NCBI GenBank assembly: GCA_022457155.1 | Contig: JAJGOT010000219.1 | Span: 248,001 to 312,000, forward strand | Origin: Cladopsammia gracilis | Lineage: Eukaryota; Cnidaria; Anthozoa; Scleractinia; Dendrophylliidae | Direction: 5' to 3' | DNA length: 64,000 nt | Shown here: positions 58,701-60,852 of the stretch, piece after piece | How positions within the stretch are numbered: the stretch's first letter is position 1 | Layout: the number at the start of each line of letters is the position of its first letter | The notes under the pieces: model-generated | Seen by the model: the letters and a program-made list of their open reading frames with translations, nothing else | Database searches by the model: none | What the model was told of the DNA's origin: nothing | Program-made: the position numbers and the translations under genes

Positions 58701-60022
58701 CATAAATCGTGCTGTAGCGTTTACCGACGTTGTTTTAAACAAAGGGCAATAAGTTGGTGTTGCTAAAGTAACCGCTGTCGCTTGGAAACCAGTGACACAT
58801 AAAACTTTGATCACATGACATAAACTTGGTGAAGTATGAAAGCATGACTTCCCTGCAAAATTTCAAAACATACACCCCGCCGCCAATAAAAAAACTAAGT
58901 CGATCCTCCTTAAAACAGTCTAAAATTGTCTTCAAACTCAACGTTAAATTACCTCGTGAGTATACTTCCACCTCGCATAGCGAAAGAAACTGTTTCTTTG
59001 TGGTCATAATACCAAGATATCTGCCAGTCTTCAGTGGATTTCTGTAACACACAGCAGATGCTATGAACTGAATAAAAGTGTACAGTCCCACACACGCAGG
59101 ATTACTTGTTACAGTCGCGCTGTTACCTGTCATAATGAAGCAAAATACAATATTACCAAAGGCCCCAAGCCCCCAGCTTCTACGCTCTCGCTTTAGTGGA
59201 CCAAATAAGTGGGGTTACGAAAGAATAAAAGAATATCGTTAAACTCTTTGTTGCAAATAAAACAACCGCGGATATTAGCGATCGGTAGGGGTAGTCCTTC
59301 AATTTCAAGAACTGTCGTGGTATCATAATTAATCATAAACTTAGCCATGAGAGCTTCTTGTTTAGTTATGATTGTGGTTCGGTCGAAGGTAATTTCACGC
59401 GGACAAGTATGTCCCTTAGCTATTTTCCTTCCTGTAGGAGACAATCGTTGAAAATTTGGTAAGGCTCGATTGGGCTCAACTCTACGAATTTTTTAATGTT
59501 ACTACCCTTTTTCTATTCTGAATGTATATAGCAGTGCGTATATGCCTAACTGTTGGCATTTTACTCGTTTGAAATATTTGACATTTTCATACTCGTAACG
59601 GATTCCGTCTCAGAGGCATTGTCCGTCTCAAACGAATAGTTAGGCTTAATTTAATTTGCTGAATAGTCCATAAAATGTGTACATCAGTTTGCAAAGTAAT
59701 TTATTAATCATTTACACTTTTTTATTTCTTTAAATGTTTAACAGTTTTCTATAATCACAATACCCACCTAACGTTATTTTATAGTCTTCATTTCTTTGCT
59801 GAATACTGCTGTACTGCGAGAACCTGTTGACTAGGCGAACGTCAGAGACAGGCACGTTATTTGAACCCAGGTCCACTCGCCACCAGCTGGGATTGTTTTC
59901 ATTAGTATGTGAACAGTGTCCATTATTATAGTCTGTATCAGCATTGCCATCCACTGCTTTTGCTGAATCACCAGTACTGTAGGTAGAAGATTGTTGAGTG
60001 GTCTTACCAGCAGCAAGGTTAT
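4481..60022 (-). CDS. Large receptor gene: FTP2-F5/8C-Ig-FN3x13-TM-ITIM tail (span)
   Basis: This entry gives the full span; the 21 exons are listed separately. All lie on the minus strand in a sensible domain order. Each is bounded by ag/gt-type sites, and all junctions agree in phase: phase 1 everywhere except the phase-0 split inside the discoidin domain. The coding parts found sum to about 1,980 residues. The signal peptide and any further N-terminal exon were not placed. FTP and F5/8C domains typically bind sugars, lipids or proteins outside the cell, while Ig and FN3 are adhesion modules. The tail has phosphotyrosine motifs. I infer a single-pass cell-surface recognition or adhesion receptor. 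Introns of 7.3, 9.1 and 16.3 kb hold most of the mobile elements. Two adjacent genes instead of one cannot be fully excluded; a transcript would decide. Confidence 0.75.
4852..5543. other. Intron between microexon and last exon
   Basis: AT-rich sequence with acceptor at 4852 and donor at 5543. No repeat, RNA gene or further exon was recognised. Confidence 0.5.
5544..5576 (-). CDS. 33-nt juxtamembrane microexon (predicted)
   Basis: The minus strand shows a pyrimidine-rich acceptor (tttcgttttatcag), 33 bases, then the consensus donor gtgagta. The exon is symmetric phase 1-1 and encodes [11 protein letters not shown] when joined to the last FN3 exon (G|GT); it joins the transmembrane exon as A|AA. 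A short charged linker just outside the membrane fits its position. If skipped, the reading frame is kept, so alternative splicing is possible. The call rests on splice signals and phase only. Confidence 0.5.
5744..6125. mobile_element. MITE with ggc[t/c]gtgttttcacgag ends
   Basis: The left end starts ggctgtgttttcacgag and the right end finishes ctcgtgaaaacacggcc, an inverted repeat of about 17 bases. The trinucleotide aat flanks both sides and may be the target-site duplication. A second, longer copy starts at 63514 and runs off the right edge; both share the cgcttaacattcc and aatttatgcgttttcacgg blocks and the gccgacaagcttaag block. There is no credible coding sequence. Confidence 0.75.
6241..6769. 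repeat. Perfect long palindrome, 224-bp arms
   Basis: Bases 6241-6464 and 6546-6769 are reverse complements with no mismatch found by eye, around an 81-base spacer. The arms start aaataaaataatgataatag and carry a block resembling a hammerhead ribozyme core (ctgacga, a gtcgg/ccgac stem, gaaa) in each orientation. This looks like a foldback derived from a Penelope-type terminal sequence. If transcribed within the receptor intron it would form a long hairpin RNA. Confidence 0.9.
6770..7711. other. AT-rich intronic stretch
   Basis: Low-complexity A/T-rich sequence with simple words such as tttaaaac and tttttaaa. No gene, RNA or defined repeat was recognised. It ends at the MITE boundary. Confidence 0.4.
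7712..8126. mobile_element. Harbinger-like MITE rich in gaaaacg
   Basis: The termini are ggccccgaccacactaatgc at the left and its exact reverse complement at the right, about 26 matching bases continuing into gttttc. The trinucleotide tta flanks both ends (7709-7711 and 8127-8129), which is the 3-bp target duplication typical of PIF/Harbinger elements. The interior is packed with gaaaacg and cgttttc in both orientations. It is non-autonomous, with no transposase. Superfamily assignment is an inference from the TSD. Confidence 0.8.
8350..8431. repeat. 41-bp tandem duplication
   Basis: The 41-base block starting acgtcatacctacagacaat and ending gcatgcagaagtg occurs twice head to tail without a visible mismatch. 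Each copy contains the palindromic words acgt and gcatgc. Confidence 0.9.
8530..8679. repeat. Foldback hairpin repeat
   Basis: The left arm starts aacaattattgga and the right arm ends tccaataattgtt. Inside these, gatagcgataattatcaagg pairs with a matching inverse, around a centre rich in gccttcggcttcggc. The whole 150 bases fold back on themselves with a few mismatches. It codes for nothing recognisable despite being open on both strands. Confidence 0.75.
8680..11245. other. Receptor intron, no feature called
   Basis: About 2.6 kb of mostly unique A/T-rich intron. A short inverted motif (ttttatcaggtt and aacctgat) lies at 9720-9830. The small open frames at 9068-9259, 9421-9696 and 9926-10114 show no domain and no convincing splice-flanked exon in phase 1. 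A weak 43-base similarity (ttttccg..aaatcggaaaaccct) is shared by about 8960-8985 and 10730-10752 in inverted orientation. Confidence 0.4.
11246..11803. mobile_element. TA-flanked MITE, copy 1
   Basis: The left end gagtgttttcactgacgtca and the right end (reverse) gagagtgtttgcacatgacg form an imperfect terminal inverted repeat, with ta next to each end. The centre holds a palindrome of ccatcttggtgtccc and gggacaccaacatgg. About 550 bases are shared in inverted orientation with 51668-52231. The TA target and TIR are consistent with a Tc1/mariner-type non-autonomous element. No coding sequence is seen. Confidence 0.7.
11804..12974. other. Intron with LINE-like tail and unassigned ORF
   Basis: Near 12421 a run acataacataacataaaacc followed by tttatttt looks like the 3' tail of a minus-strand LINE. 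Above it, at 12565-12987, is a 140-codon minus-strand open frame with a TCKTCDSW segment that I do not recognise. It may be the decayed body of that LINE or may be meaningless. The rest of this stretch shows nothing. Confidence 0.35.
12975..13664 (+). mobile_element. 3' fragment of (TTG)n-tailed LINE, plus strand
   Basis: The open piece at 12979-13137 reads [19 protein letters not shown], a typical LINE reverse-transcriptase C-terminal block. It is followed at about 13270-13330 by a broken [17 protein letters not shown] segment with a stop, a 3' UTR, and a (TTG)n tail at 13629-13664. The same family occurs in opposite orientation at 42705-43285. It is 5'-truncated and dead. Confidence 0.8.
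13665..14232. other. Intron, no feature called
   Basis: Unique A/T-rich intronic sequence between the LINE tail and the minisatellite. I see no exon or repeat. Confidence 0.4.
14233..14620. repeat. Degenerate ~73-bp minisatellite
   Basis: A unit containing aatagacaatcactgcaaa, then gttcacaaaatta and aagttttgcagtgaaagtc, recurs about five times. Starts lie near 14235, 14306, 14381 and 14453, with shorter or eroded copies at 14520 and 14568. It sits less than 30 bases from the donor of the last FN3 exon. Confidence 0.75.
14649..14942 (-). CDS. Receptor FN3-13 exon (membrane-proximal)
   Basis: A 98-codon phase 1-1 exon (acceptor tttacag, donor gtacgt) encoding one FN3 domain: APPANVKV at the start, VLVQWRNVP with the core tryptophan, [11 protein letters not shown] for strand C, and [14 protein letters not shown] with the conserved Leu and Tyr. 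It is clearly diverged from the ten-copy array. The next downstream coding piece is the microexon 9.1 kb away. Confidence 0.88.
14943..17213. other. Intron between FN3-12 and FN3-13
   Basis: About 2.3 kb with a poly-C run near 15721-15740 and otherwise unique sequence. The open frame at 15618-15875 crosses the poly-C run and is not credible. No additional FN3 exon was found. Confidence 0.45.
17214..17510 (-). CDS. Receptor FN3-12 exon
   Basis: A 99-codon phase 1-1 exon (acceptor ttcttaacag, donor gtaagtt). FN3 features are [29 protein letters not shown] and [15 protein letters not shown]. It is intermediate in sequence between FN3-13 and the array: the QNGII.SYTVTY core is kept, but most surface positions differ. 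Confidence 0.88.
17715..18014 (-). CDS. Receptor FN3-11 exon (array copy)
   Basis: A 100-codon phase 1-1 FN3 exon, last of the ten-copy array. Its 5' half matches FN3-4 (22029-22328), with PQNVIG and VPVVQQ. Its 3' half ([19 protein letters not shown]) matches FN3-6 (20770-21069), so it looks like a conversion mosaic. It carries sequons NTS and NIT. Confidence 0.92.
17885..19056. repeat. Left copy of 4314-bp-offset duplication
   Basis: From within FN3-11 to within FN3-9, exons and introns match 22199-23370 by eye with no difference that I found. Outside these limits the two copies differ, so both breakpoints fall inside FN3 exons. That is expected for unequal exchange or gene conversion between exon copies. 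Confidence 0.85.
18318..18617 (-). CDS. Receptor FN3-10 exon (array copy)
   Basis: A 100-codon phase 1-1 FN3 exon with [28 protein letters not shown] and LVARTDED. It is identical over the whole predicted protein to FN3-3 (22632-22931), which lies exactly 4314 bases away. Its donor is ttaccg-type on the plus strand, ending the exon in G rather than A, so the junction codon to FN3-11 is Glu. Confidence 0.92.
18935..19234 (-). CDS. Receptor FN3-9 exon (array copy)
   Basis: A 100-codon phase 1-1 FN3 exon with [27 protein letters not shown] and LKKYVDYN. It shares the [11 protein letters not shown] end and the LKKY variant with FN3-2, 4314 bases away, but differs from it in the middle and start. 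The 4314-base duplication therefore ends inside this exon. Confidence 0.92.
19588..19887 (-). CDS. Receptor FN3-8 exon (array copy)
   Basis: A 100-codon phase 1-1 FN3 exon, the most divergent of the array. It has [24 protein letters not shown] in place of YVDYN, and ASTSKGDG. It is one of three successive exon-intron units (FN3-8, -7, -6) repeated at about 590 bases. Confidence 0.92.
20180..20479 (-). CDS. Receptor FN3-7 exon (array copy)
   Basis: A 100-codon phase 1-1 FN3 exon with [25 protein letters not shown] and LAGLKEY. Its intron is almost the same as those of FN3-8 and FN3-6 (290-292 bases). The [11 protein letters not shown]...KKL block is shared with FN3-4. Confidence 0.92.
20770..21069 (-). 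CDS. Receptor FN3-6 exon (array copy)
   Basis: A 100-codon phase 1-1 FN3 exon starting [11 protein letters not shown], with the unusual Gly for Asp. It has VPVEQQ and [19 protein letters not shown], and ends VVKTDEG, the only Lys at that position. Its 3' half matches FN3-11. Confidence 0.92.
21408..21707 (-). CDS. Receptor FN3-5 exon (array copy)
   Basis: A 100-codon phase 1-1 FN3 exon with [33 protein letters not shown] and AFTTKGDG. The GHSDHQ block is shared only with FN3-2, and VPF only with FN3-3 and FN3-10. Confidence 0.92.
22029..22328 (-). CDS. Receptor FN3-4 exon (array copy)
   Basis: A 100-codon phase 1-1 FN3 exon with PQNVIG, VPVVQQ and [19 protein letters not shown]. Its 5' part and the 303-base upstream intron are the same as those of FN3-11, offset by 4314 bases. 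Its 3' part resembles FN3-7. Confidence 0.92.
22199..23370. repeat. Right copy of 4314-bp-offset duplication
   Basis: Partner of 17885-19056. It includes the 3' part of FN3-2, all of FN3-3, and the 5' part of FN3-4, with both introns. Confidence 0.85.
22632..22931 (-). CDS. Receptor FN3-3 exon (array copy)
   Basis: A 100-codon phase 1-1 FN3 exon whose predicted protein is identical to FN3-10. The flanking introns also match by eye, which marks a recent duplication or conversion. Confidence 0.92.
23249..23548 (-). CDS. Receptor FN3-2 exon (first of array)
   Basis: A 100-codon phase 1-1 FN3 exon with [19 protein letters not shown] (Phe where the others have Ile), [19 protein letters not shown] and LKKYVDYN. 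It is the 5'-most array member. Upstream is a 7.3-kb intron carrying the DIRS-like element. Confidence 0.92.
23549..24736. other. Intron upstream of FN3-2, 3' part
   Basis: The first 150 bases still resemble the array introns; beyond about 23710 the sequence is unrelated. The short open frames at 23928-24113 and 24203-24385 show no domain. Nothing else was recognised before the DIRS-like element. Confidence 0.4.
25176..26360 (-). pseudogene. DIRS tyrosine recombinase, catalytic Tyr codon is a stop
   Basis: It starts [13 protein letters not shown] with a four-cysteine zinc ribbon (CPRC...CQQC), followed by a helical core-binding part. The catalytic part shows the first Arg in [11 protein letters not shown] (about 25620), the HxxR motif HGFRSGG (about 25270), and the HVGW motif (about 25195). 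The next expected residue is the Tyr nucleophile after TALH, but the codon at 25178-25176 is TAA. Frameshifts occur near 26060, 25757 and 25405. The enzyme cannot act. Confidence 0.85.
26439..28620 (-). pseudogene. DIRS reverse transcriptase-RNase H
   Basis: From 28620 the N-terminal region includes [15 protein letters not shown]. It is followed by an RT palm: [12 protein letters not shown] near 28110, [13 protein letters not shown] near 28000, TLPFGWK near 27900 and the catalytic [11 protein letters not shown] near 27815. RNase H residues are Asp in [11 protein letters not shown], Glu in STKEMLALV, Asp in VYVDSTVL, and [15 protein letters not shown] post-RNase H segment with [14 protein letters not shown] continues to 26439 in another frame. 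Premature stops (one at a Trp codon near 27925) and several frameshifts inactivate it. Confidence 0.85.
29048..29572 (-). pseudogene. DIRS gag-like protein, exon 2 with zinc knuckle
   Basis: The acceptor ttgttctag joins in phase 0 to exon 1 (30276-30443). The protein starts [18 protein letters not shown], a coiled-coil-like helix. After a single-base frameshift near 29350 it continues to a CCHC zinc knuckle, [14 protein letters not shown] (about 29180-29140), and a basic C-terminus ending at the stop at 29048. Confidence 0.75.
29573..30275. other. Predicted intron of the DIRS gag gene
   Basis: It is bounded on the minus strand by donor gtaaactt and acceptor ttgttctag. Most of it is filled by the minisatellite listed next. 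Confidence 0.6.
29670..30100. repeat. Minisatellite of agccacacaggcaa units
   Basis: About fifteen variants of agccacacaggcaaa separated by spacers such as taaatctcttt or ccaactt, with unit length about 24-29 bases. Variants with gcctcacaggcaa occur at both edges. The repeated part is regular but the spacers are also repeats, so it is not a CRISPR array. Confidence 0.9.
30276..30443 (-). CDS. DIRS gag-like protein, exon 1
   Basis: It starts at the ATG at 30443-30441 ([15 protein letters not shown]) and covers 56 codons rich in Pro, Ala and Val, ending VNPAHAVE at the donor gtaaac. It is in phase 0 with exon 2. Splicing within a DIRS gag is known in principle; here it is inferred from the open frames and splice sites. 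Confidence 0.6.
30845..31162 (-). CDS. Receptor FN3-1 exon
   Basis: A 106-codon phase 1-1 exon (acceptor gtactttacag, donor gtatta). It shows [29 protein letters not shown], two extra cysteines ([11 protein letters not shown]) likely forming a disulfide, and [20 protein letters not shown]. It is a divergent FN3 placed between the Ig domain and the array. The open frame continues through the donor into intron by chance. Confidence 0.88.
31640..33790 (-). repeat. Tandem SINE tails with ATT microsatellite and tRNA-like head
   Basis: A block including agagaatgtgatcatcacag and ctgaaggagttgcaatt occurs three times at 31650-31925 and three times at 33465-33715. Copies are separated by (ATA)n/(ATT)n tracts. 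At 33729-33790 the minus strand has a tRNA-like 3' half with gagttcgaatcccgcgg (box B). I read this as a tRNA-derived SINE whose body and microsatellite tail were tandemly copied. A LINE later split it. Confidence 0.75.
31937..33437 (-). mobile_element. 5'-truncated LINE with CCHC and likely restriction-like endonuclease
   Basis: Open reading from 33437 to 32275 is interrupted by a single in-frame TGA at 33051-33049. It encodes a post-RT region ([14 protein letters not shown]), a CxC...HxxxC cluster ([15 protein letters not shown], about 32870-32825), and a [12 protein letters not shown]...FFDVRV segment resembling a PD-(D/E)xK nuclease. That layout is typical of LINEs with restriction-like endonucleases. 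It is flanked by a 15-base target-site duplication, gtaacaattaaagta, at 31922-31936 and 33438-33452. The insertion is probably young. Confidence 0.8.
33791..34884. other. Intron, no feature called
   Basis: Mostly unique sequence. Near 34607-34640 a poly-C/poly-G stretch ([13 protein letters not shown] ggggggtggg) surrounds tttaattaa. No exon in phase 1 was found. Confidence 0.4.
34885..35160. repeat. Foldback with perfect 42-bp arms and tRNA-like core
   Basis: Bases 34885-34926 (gtccagaaggacgtcggaca...) are the exact reverse complement of 35119-35160. Between the arms, 35003-35080 on the plus strand resembles a tRNA: ggtggtacagtggtac as box A and ggtcacaggtttaattc as box B. This suggests a tRNA-derived SINE inside, or trapped in, an inverted-repeat element. 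Confidence 0.8.
35161..35646. other. Intron, no feature called
   Basis: Unique A/T-rich sequence directly downstream of the Ig exon in gene orientation. Confidence 0.4.
35647..35952 (-). CDS. Receptor Ig-domain exon
   Basis: A 102-codon phase 1-1 exon (acceptor ttgtgattgcag, donor gtttgtt). It shows the Ig core: first Cys in [10 protein letters not shown], Trp in VQWRKNG, and DTGNYTC with the second Cys. Several N-glycosylation sequons are present (NAS, NGT, NIT, NES, NDT, NYT). It is an I-set-like domain between the discoidin domain and FN3-1. Confidence 0.92.
36194..36450 (+). pseudogene. THAP zinc-finger remnant
   Basis: The plus strand reads [10 protein letters not shown], then [10 protein letters not shown], then after a 4-base duplication (gcatgcat) [11 protein letters not shown] and RVCCKHFVS. 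The order RIPK, RR..W, AI.R, and CxxHF is the C-terminal two thirds of a THAP domain. It lies antisense in the receptor intron and most likely derives from a P-element-like or other THAP-bearing transposon. Confidence 0.55.
36451..37455. other. Intron, no feature called
   Basis: About 1 kb A/T-rich. The short minus-strand open frame at 36677-36889 has no recognisable domain and is not in a splice-consistent context. Confidence 0.4.
37456..37603 (-). CDS. Receptor F5/8C domain, second exon
   Basis: A 148-nt exon entering in phase 0 (acceptor gactgcag) and leaving in phase 1 (donor gtaactc). It encodes [14 protein letters not shown] and the diagnostic discoidin end [20 protein letters not shown] followed by VYG. 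It completes the domain begun at 39263-39570. Confidence 0.92.
38270..38620. repeat. Foldback with 21-bp perfect ends
   Basis: acgaagttccggtataaaag at 38270 is matched by its reverse complement ending at 38620. A smaller hairpin (atttcacacc and ggtgtgaaat) lies inside near 38308-38339. No coding sequence is seen. Confidence 0.75.
38714..38790 (-). repeat. tRNA-derived SINE head
   Basis: The minus strand reads gagtctccagtagctcagtg, then gttagagcatccgac, then gggtcgtgggtttaaatccc and ggactc. A 7-bp acceptor-like stem (GAGTCTC with GGGACTC), box A and a changed box B are visible. There are extra bases between the acceptor and D stems and a mismatch in the anticodon stem. I therefore call a SINE or tRNA pseudogene, not a working tRNA. 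Confidence 0.65.
38952..39003. repeat. 52-bp perfect palindrome
   Basis: The 26-base arm agatgaaacaacaataacaa...agat is followed immediately by its exact reverse complement, with agatct at the centre and no spacer. The word gagtatat flanks both sides as a direct repeat. Confidence 0.9.
39263..39570 (-). CDS. Receptor F5/8C domain, first exon
   Basis: A 308-nt exon entering in phase 1 (acceptor tttttattatag) and leaving in phase 0 (donor gtttgt). It begins [10 protein letters not shown], the usual Cys-xx-LG start of a discoidin domain. It includes [33 protein letters not shown] and VATQGSS. Together with 37456-37603 it gives a domain of about 152 residues, the usual size. Confidence 0.92.
39571..40852. 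other. Intron between FTP-2 and F5/8C exons
   Basis: It contains a stem-loop at about 40112-40145, where ggggaatattaca is followed by tgtaatattcccc. Otherwise unique sequence. The open frame at 40337-40525 has no recognisable domain. Confidence 0.45.
40853..41044 (-). CDS. Receptor FTP-2 domain, second exon
   Basis: A 64-codon phase 1-1 exon. It has [12 protein letters not shown], then [16 protein letters not shown] and [11 protein letters not shown]. The paired cysteines and the RYVTIR...LTLCEVEV end are characteristic of the fucolectin/tachylectin-4/pentraxin-1 (FTP) type of F5/8 lectin domain, which in known members binds fucose with calcium. Confidence 0.9.
41205..41560. mobile_element. 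Penelope-type terminal fragment with hairpin
   Basis: gggataaccccttcatcggt (from 41213) is followed, 6 bases after the end of its 30-base arm, by the near-perfect inverse ending gggttatccc at 41278. The text continues into gaaacgtc and then a block with ttaacaacctgagcgg and gtcatcttaagagtca. That block is the pattern of terminal sequences of Penelope-like elements as I know them. No RT or endonuclease ORF is attached. Confidence 0.5.
41260..41287 (+). ncRNA. Possible hammerhead ribozyme core (relic)
   Basis: ctgatga is followed by a short ggg/ccc stem and cgaaacgtc, matching the conserved CUGANGA...GAAA...GUC order of minimal hammerheads found in Penelope-like elements. Helix II is only three pairs and carries bulged bases, so it may be inactive. 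Confidence 0.25.
41561..42356. other. Intron between FTP-2 exons, no feature called
   Basis: Mainly unique sequence. The minus-strand open frame at 41575-41817 contains a hydrophobic run but no recognisable domain and no matching splice sites. Confidence 0.4.
42357..42605 (-). CDS. Receptor FTP-2 domain, first exon
   Basis: An 83-codon phase 1-1 exon (acceptor ttttcctttaag, donor gtaagtc). It reads [50 protein letters not shown] and FEIRVG, the canonical N-terminal half of an FTP domain. It joins 40853-41044 with a Gly codon split G|GC. Confidence 0.93.
42705..43285 (-). mobile_element. 3' fragment of (TTG)n-tailed LINE, minus strand
   Basis: Same family as 12975-13664 in the other orientation. 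The minus strand encodes [20 protein letters not shown], then [18 protein letters not shown], and a 3' UTR ending in an (AAC)n tract (TTG on the minus strand) at about 42708-42732. It lies about 100 bases upstream of an FTP exon. Confidence 0.8.
43409..44122. repeat. Diverged ~315-bp direct duplication
   Basis: The block atttatgaatta...ggaatccacactcggatt through gagcgaaaaaa...ccgtcattttgc occurs at 43409-43725 and again at about 43810-44122, offset 401 bases. The copies are roughly 85% similar by eye. The motif ccgtcatttt.acc recurs inside each copy. No coding potential is seen. Confidence 0.8.
44123..45990. other. Intron, mostly unannotated
   Basis: Includes aagtttattttggaggggct then gcgagaaccaacc near 44331, which resembles the start of the repeat at 57960. 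Otherwise no gene, RNA or defined repeat was recognised over about 1.9 kb. Confidence 0.4.
45991..49836 (-). pseudogene. Protein-primed DNA polymerase B (Polinton/virus-like), disrupted
   Basis: From the ATG at 49836 the minus strand encodes three C2H2 fingers (starting [16 protein letters not shown] and CQHCSRKF), a linker, another CxxC finger ([10 protein letters not shown]), the exonuclease I motif YADFES, and an HNH/endonuclease VII-like knuckle (CHIC...[12 protein letters not shown]...NGC). It continues with exonuclease II (FHNLRGYD), exonuclease III (YLLSD), polymerase A (YLDANNLYG), polymerase B (KLLNNSVFG) and polymerase C (FTDTDS). These are hallmarks of protein-primed family B polymerases as in Polintons/Mavericks. 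Frameshifts near 49800, 48735, 47000 and in an A-run near 46950 disable it. No integrase, ATPase, protease or capsid gene was seen nearby. Confidence 0.85.
49837..51667. other. Intron, low complexity, no gene
   Basis: A/T-rich with a poly-G run at about 51099-51111 followed by cacaaggtgcccg, and a second at 51560 reading gggggggcacaatgtgcccc. The two G-run/gcac motifs suggest related repeats. No exon was recognised. Confidence 0.45.
51668..52231. mobile_element. TA-flanked MITE, copy 2 (inverted)
   Basis: The ends ttcttggttttcacatgacg and, reversed, ttcttggctttcacttacg match, with ta on each side (51666-51667 and 52232-52233). The interior is the reverse complement of 11246-11803, including the central ccatctttgtgcccc...ggggcacaaagatgg palindrome. 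Confidence 0.75.
52250..55653 (+). pseudogene. Disrupted gene of an unnamed cysteine-cluster family
   Basis: Plus-strand pieces, in order: [20 protein letters not shown] and CHRGCRSNY (52260-52490, a TGA between them), TCCFVCNKK (near 52695), then after an inserted tail (52740-52930) [20 protein letters not shown] and [17 protein letters not shown] (52945-53515). Next come [20 protein letters not shown] (from 53600), a 54310-54577 piece with [20 protein letters not shown] and [41 protein letters not shown], and [20 protein letters not shown] to the stop at 55653. The Cys/His clusters suggest zinc binding; the EADT and ATD blocks look like acidic nuclease-type motifs. I cannot name the family. 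Many frameshifts and stops mean it is dead. It is probably mobile-element derived. Confidence 0.6.
55654..56369. other. Intron with possible repeat, no gene
   Basis: From about 55728, ttaaagggacactatcacga leads into sequence with ccaagatggcggccaaggtg and gggtgacgtcacaag (to about 56000). This has the look of a dispersed non-coding repeat, but no inverted ends were found. Confidence 0.4.
56370..56760. repeat. Dispersed repeat, copy 1
   Basis: Shares acagagctgagctaccgct, then ggaggccagaaaaaaa, then cagtccttcctacgaggctt, then ggttggttctgaagcctaga and gtcagaaatagca with 58150-58530 in the same orientation and order. Similarity is about 70-75% by eye. Confidence 0.7.
56761..57959. other. Intron, no feature called
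   Basis: About 1.2 kb of unique A/T-rich sequence with a mixed T/A run at 57840-57866. No gene or RNA was recognised. Confidence 0.4.
57960..58540. repeat. Dispersed repeat, copy 2, with inverted agaaccaac ends
   Basis: Contains gagaaccaacccgatcg at 57973 and, inverted, ggttggttctgaggc at 58381. It also holds the blocks shared with 56370-56760. The 57953-58165 open frame has no domain. The element type is unknown. Confidence 0.6.
58953..59126 (-). CDS. Receptor FTP-1 domain, second exon
   Basis: A 58-codon phase 1-1 exon (acceptor cttcattatgacag, donor gtaattt). It has the PACVGLY start, [18 protein letters not shown] and [11 protein letters not shown]. It matches the C-terminal half of FTP-2 in the cysteine and LCEVEVYS positions. 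Confidence 0.88.
59127..59767. other. Intron between FTP-1 exons, with unassigned ORF
   Basis: An open frame at 59193-59444 on the minus strand (84 codons) contains [19 protein letters not shown], with a CxxC. Direct joining of the two FTP-1 exons already gives a complete domain, so this is unlikely to be an exon. It may be a mobile-element scrap. Confidence 0.35.
59768..60022 (-). CDS. Receptor FTP-1 domain, first exon
   Basis: An 85-codon phase 1-1 exon (acceptor tattaacccag, donor gtgggta). It reads [35 protein letters not shown] and [19 protein letters not shown], the N-terminal half of an FTP domain. This is the 5'-most exon I could assign; it enters in phase 1, so at least one upstream exon must exist. 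Confidence 0.9.
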
Positions 60023-60786
60023 CTGGGTTAATAGTCAAAATAATCGTAAATATTAATCCTCGTTCGTACGCTCAAAGGTTTACAATAAGCGAGTACGGCG
60101 TTTGAAGAATAGGTTCAGTGGGTATGCGTTTTTATCCCGAGATTATTCTCTTCTTTGTTATTTAAAATAGTTGAATTTGAATTCTATTGTATTTTTAGAA
60201 ATCCGAATTAGCTTATGCAAGAGAAAGAAAGCGACGTACTGCAGTGTACATGTATGTGGATCCAGATGCGAAGTATGCAAATGGTAGCAAATAAATAGTT
60301 ACGAGCAGTTCACAGATTTCAAATCTTATAAGTCTTTGCTAGAGATCTTTTCTATGAGATTACGAAATAGAGTAAAAGCTCTTGTATTTTGGGTGAGGTT
60401 AACCGCGGCCAAACGAGAGAAATTTGCAAAAGTTAAGCAAAGTACTTAAAAGAGTTGTCATTTTCACTGTTAGAAGTTTAATATATTGCCAATACACTGT
60501 CAATTTACCAAACGTTTTGAAAGTATACAAAAAAAGTTCTAAGCGATCAAAAACTGTGAACTGCAGAATTGTCGGCGCCATTTGCCAACATAATTTTGAT
60601 CAGGCGCAAAGAGTTTTGGTCAGTTTTCAACGGAAAAAAGCTCATCATTTTGGGAAAAATTAAAAGATAGTAACGTCAACTAATTTTTTTTATACATCCT
60701 TGCCCATATTTCCATTTAATATTAAATAAAATCCCACAAATAAAACGAAAAACGCCTCGGACGTTTGACCGCCGTCGATGTGTGAG
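60023..60786. other. Upstream intron, no feature called
   Basis: Unique A/T-rich sequence. Open frames on both strands at 60399-60663 overlap each other and show no domain. Confidence 0.4.
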
Positions 60787-60852
60787 ACGAGGTGGTTCAG
60801 TGGTCAGCACGTTGGGTTACAGATCTGAAGTTCAGTAGTTCGAGGCCCAGTC
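60787..60852 (+). repeat. tRNA-derived SINE head
   Basis: gaggtggttcagtggtcagc (box A like) is followed about 35 bases later by cagtagttcgaggcccag (box B like). Helices are imperfect, so this is a SINE relic and not a tRNA gene. Confidence 0.55.

Noticed and set aside
59193..59444. Extra exon between the FTP-1 exons
   Set aside because: The two FTP-1 exons join directly in phase to form a complete domain; including this ORF would break it and it lacks matching splice sites.
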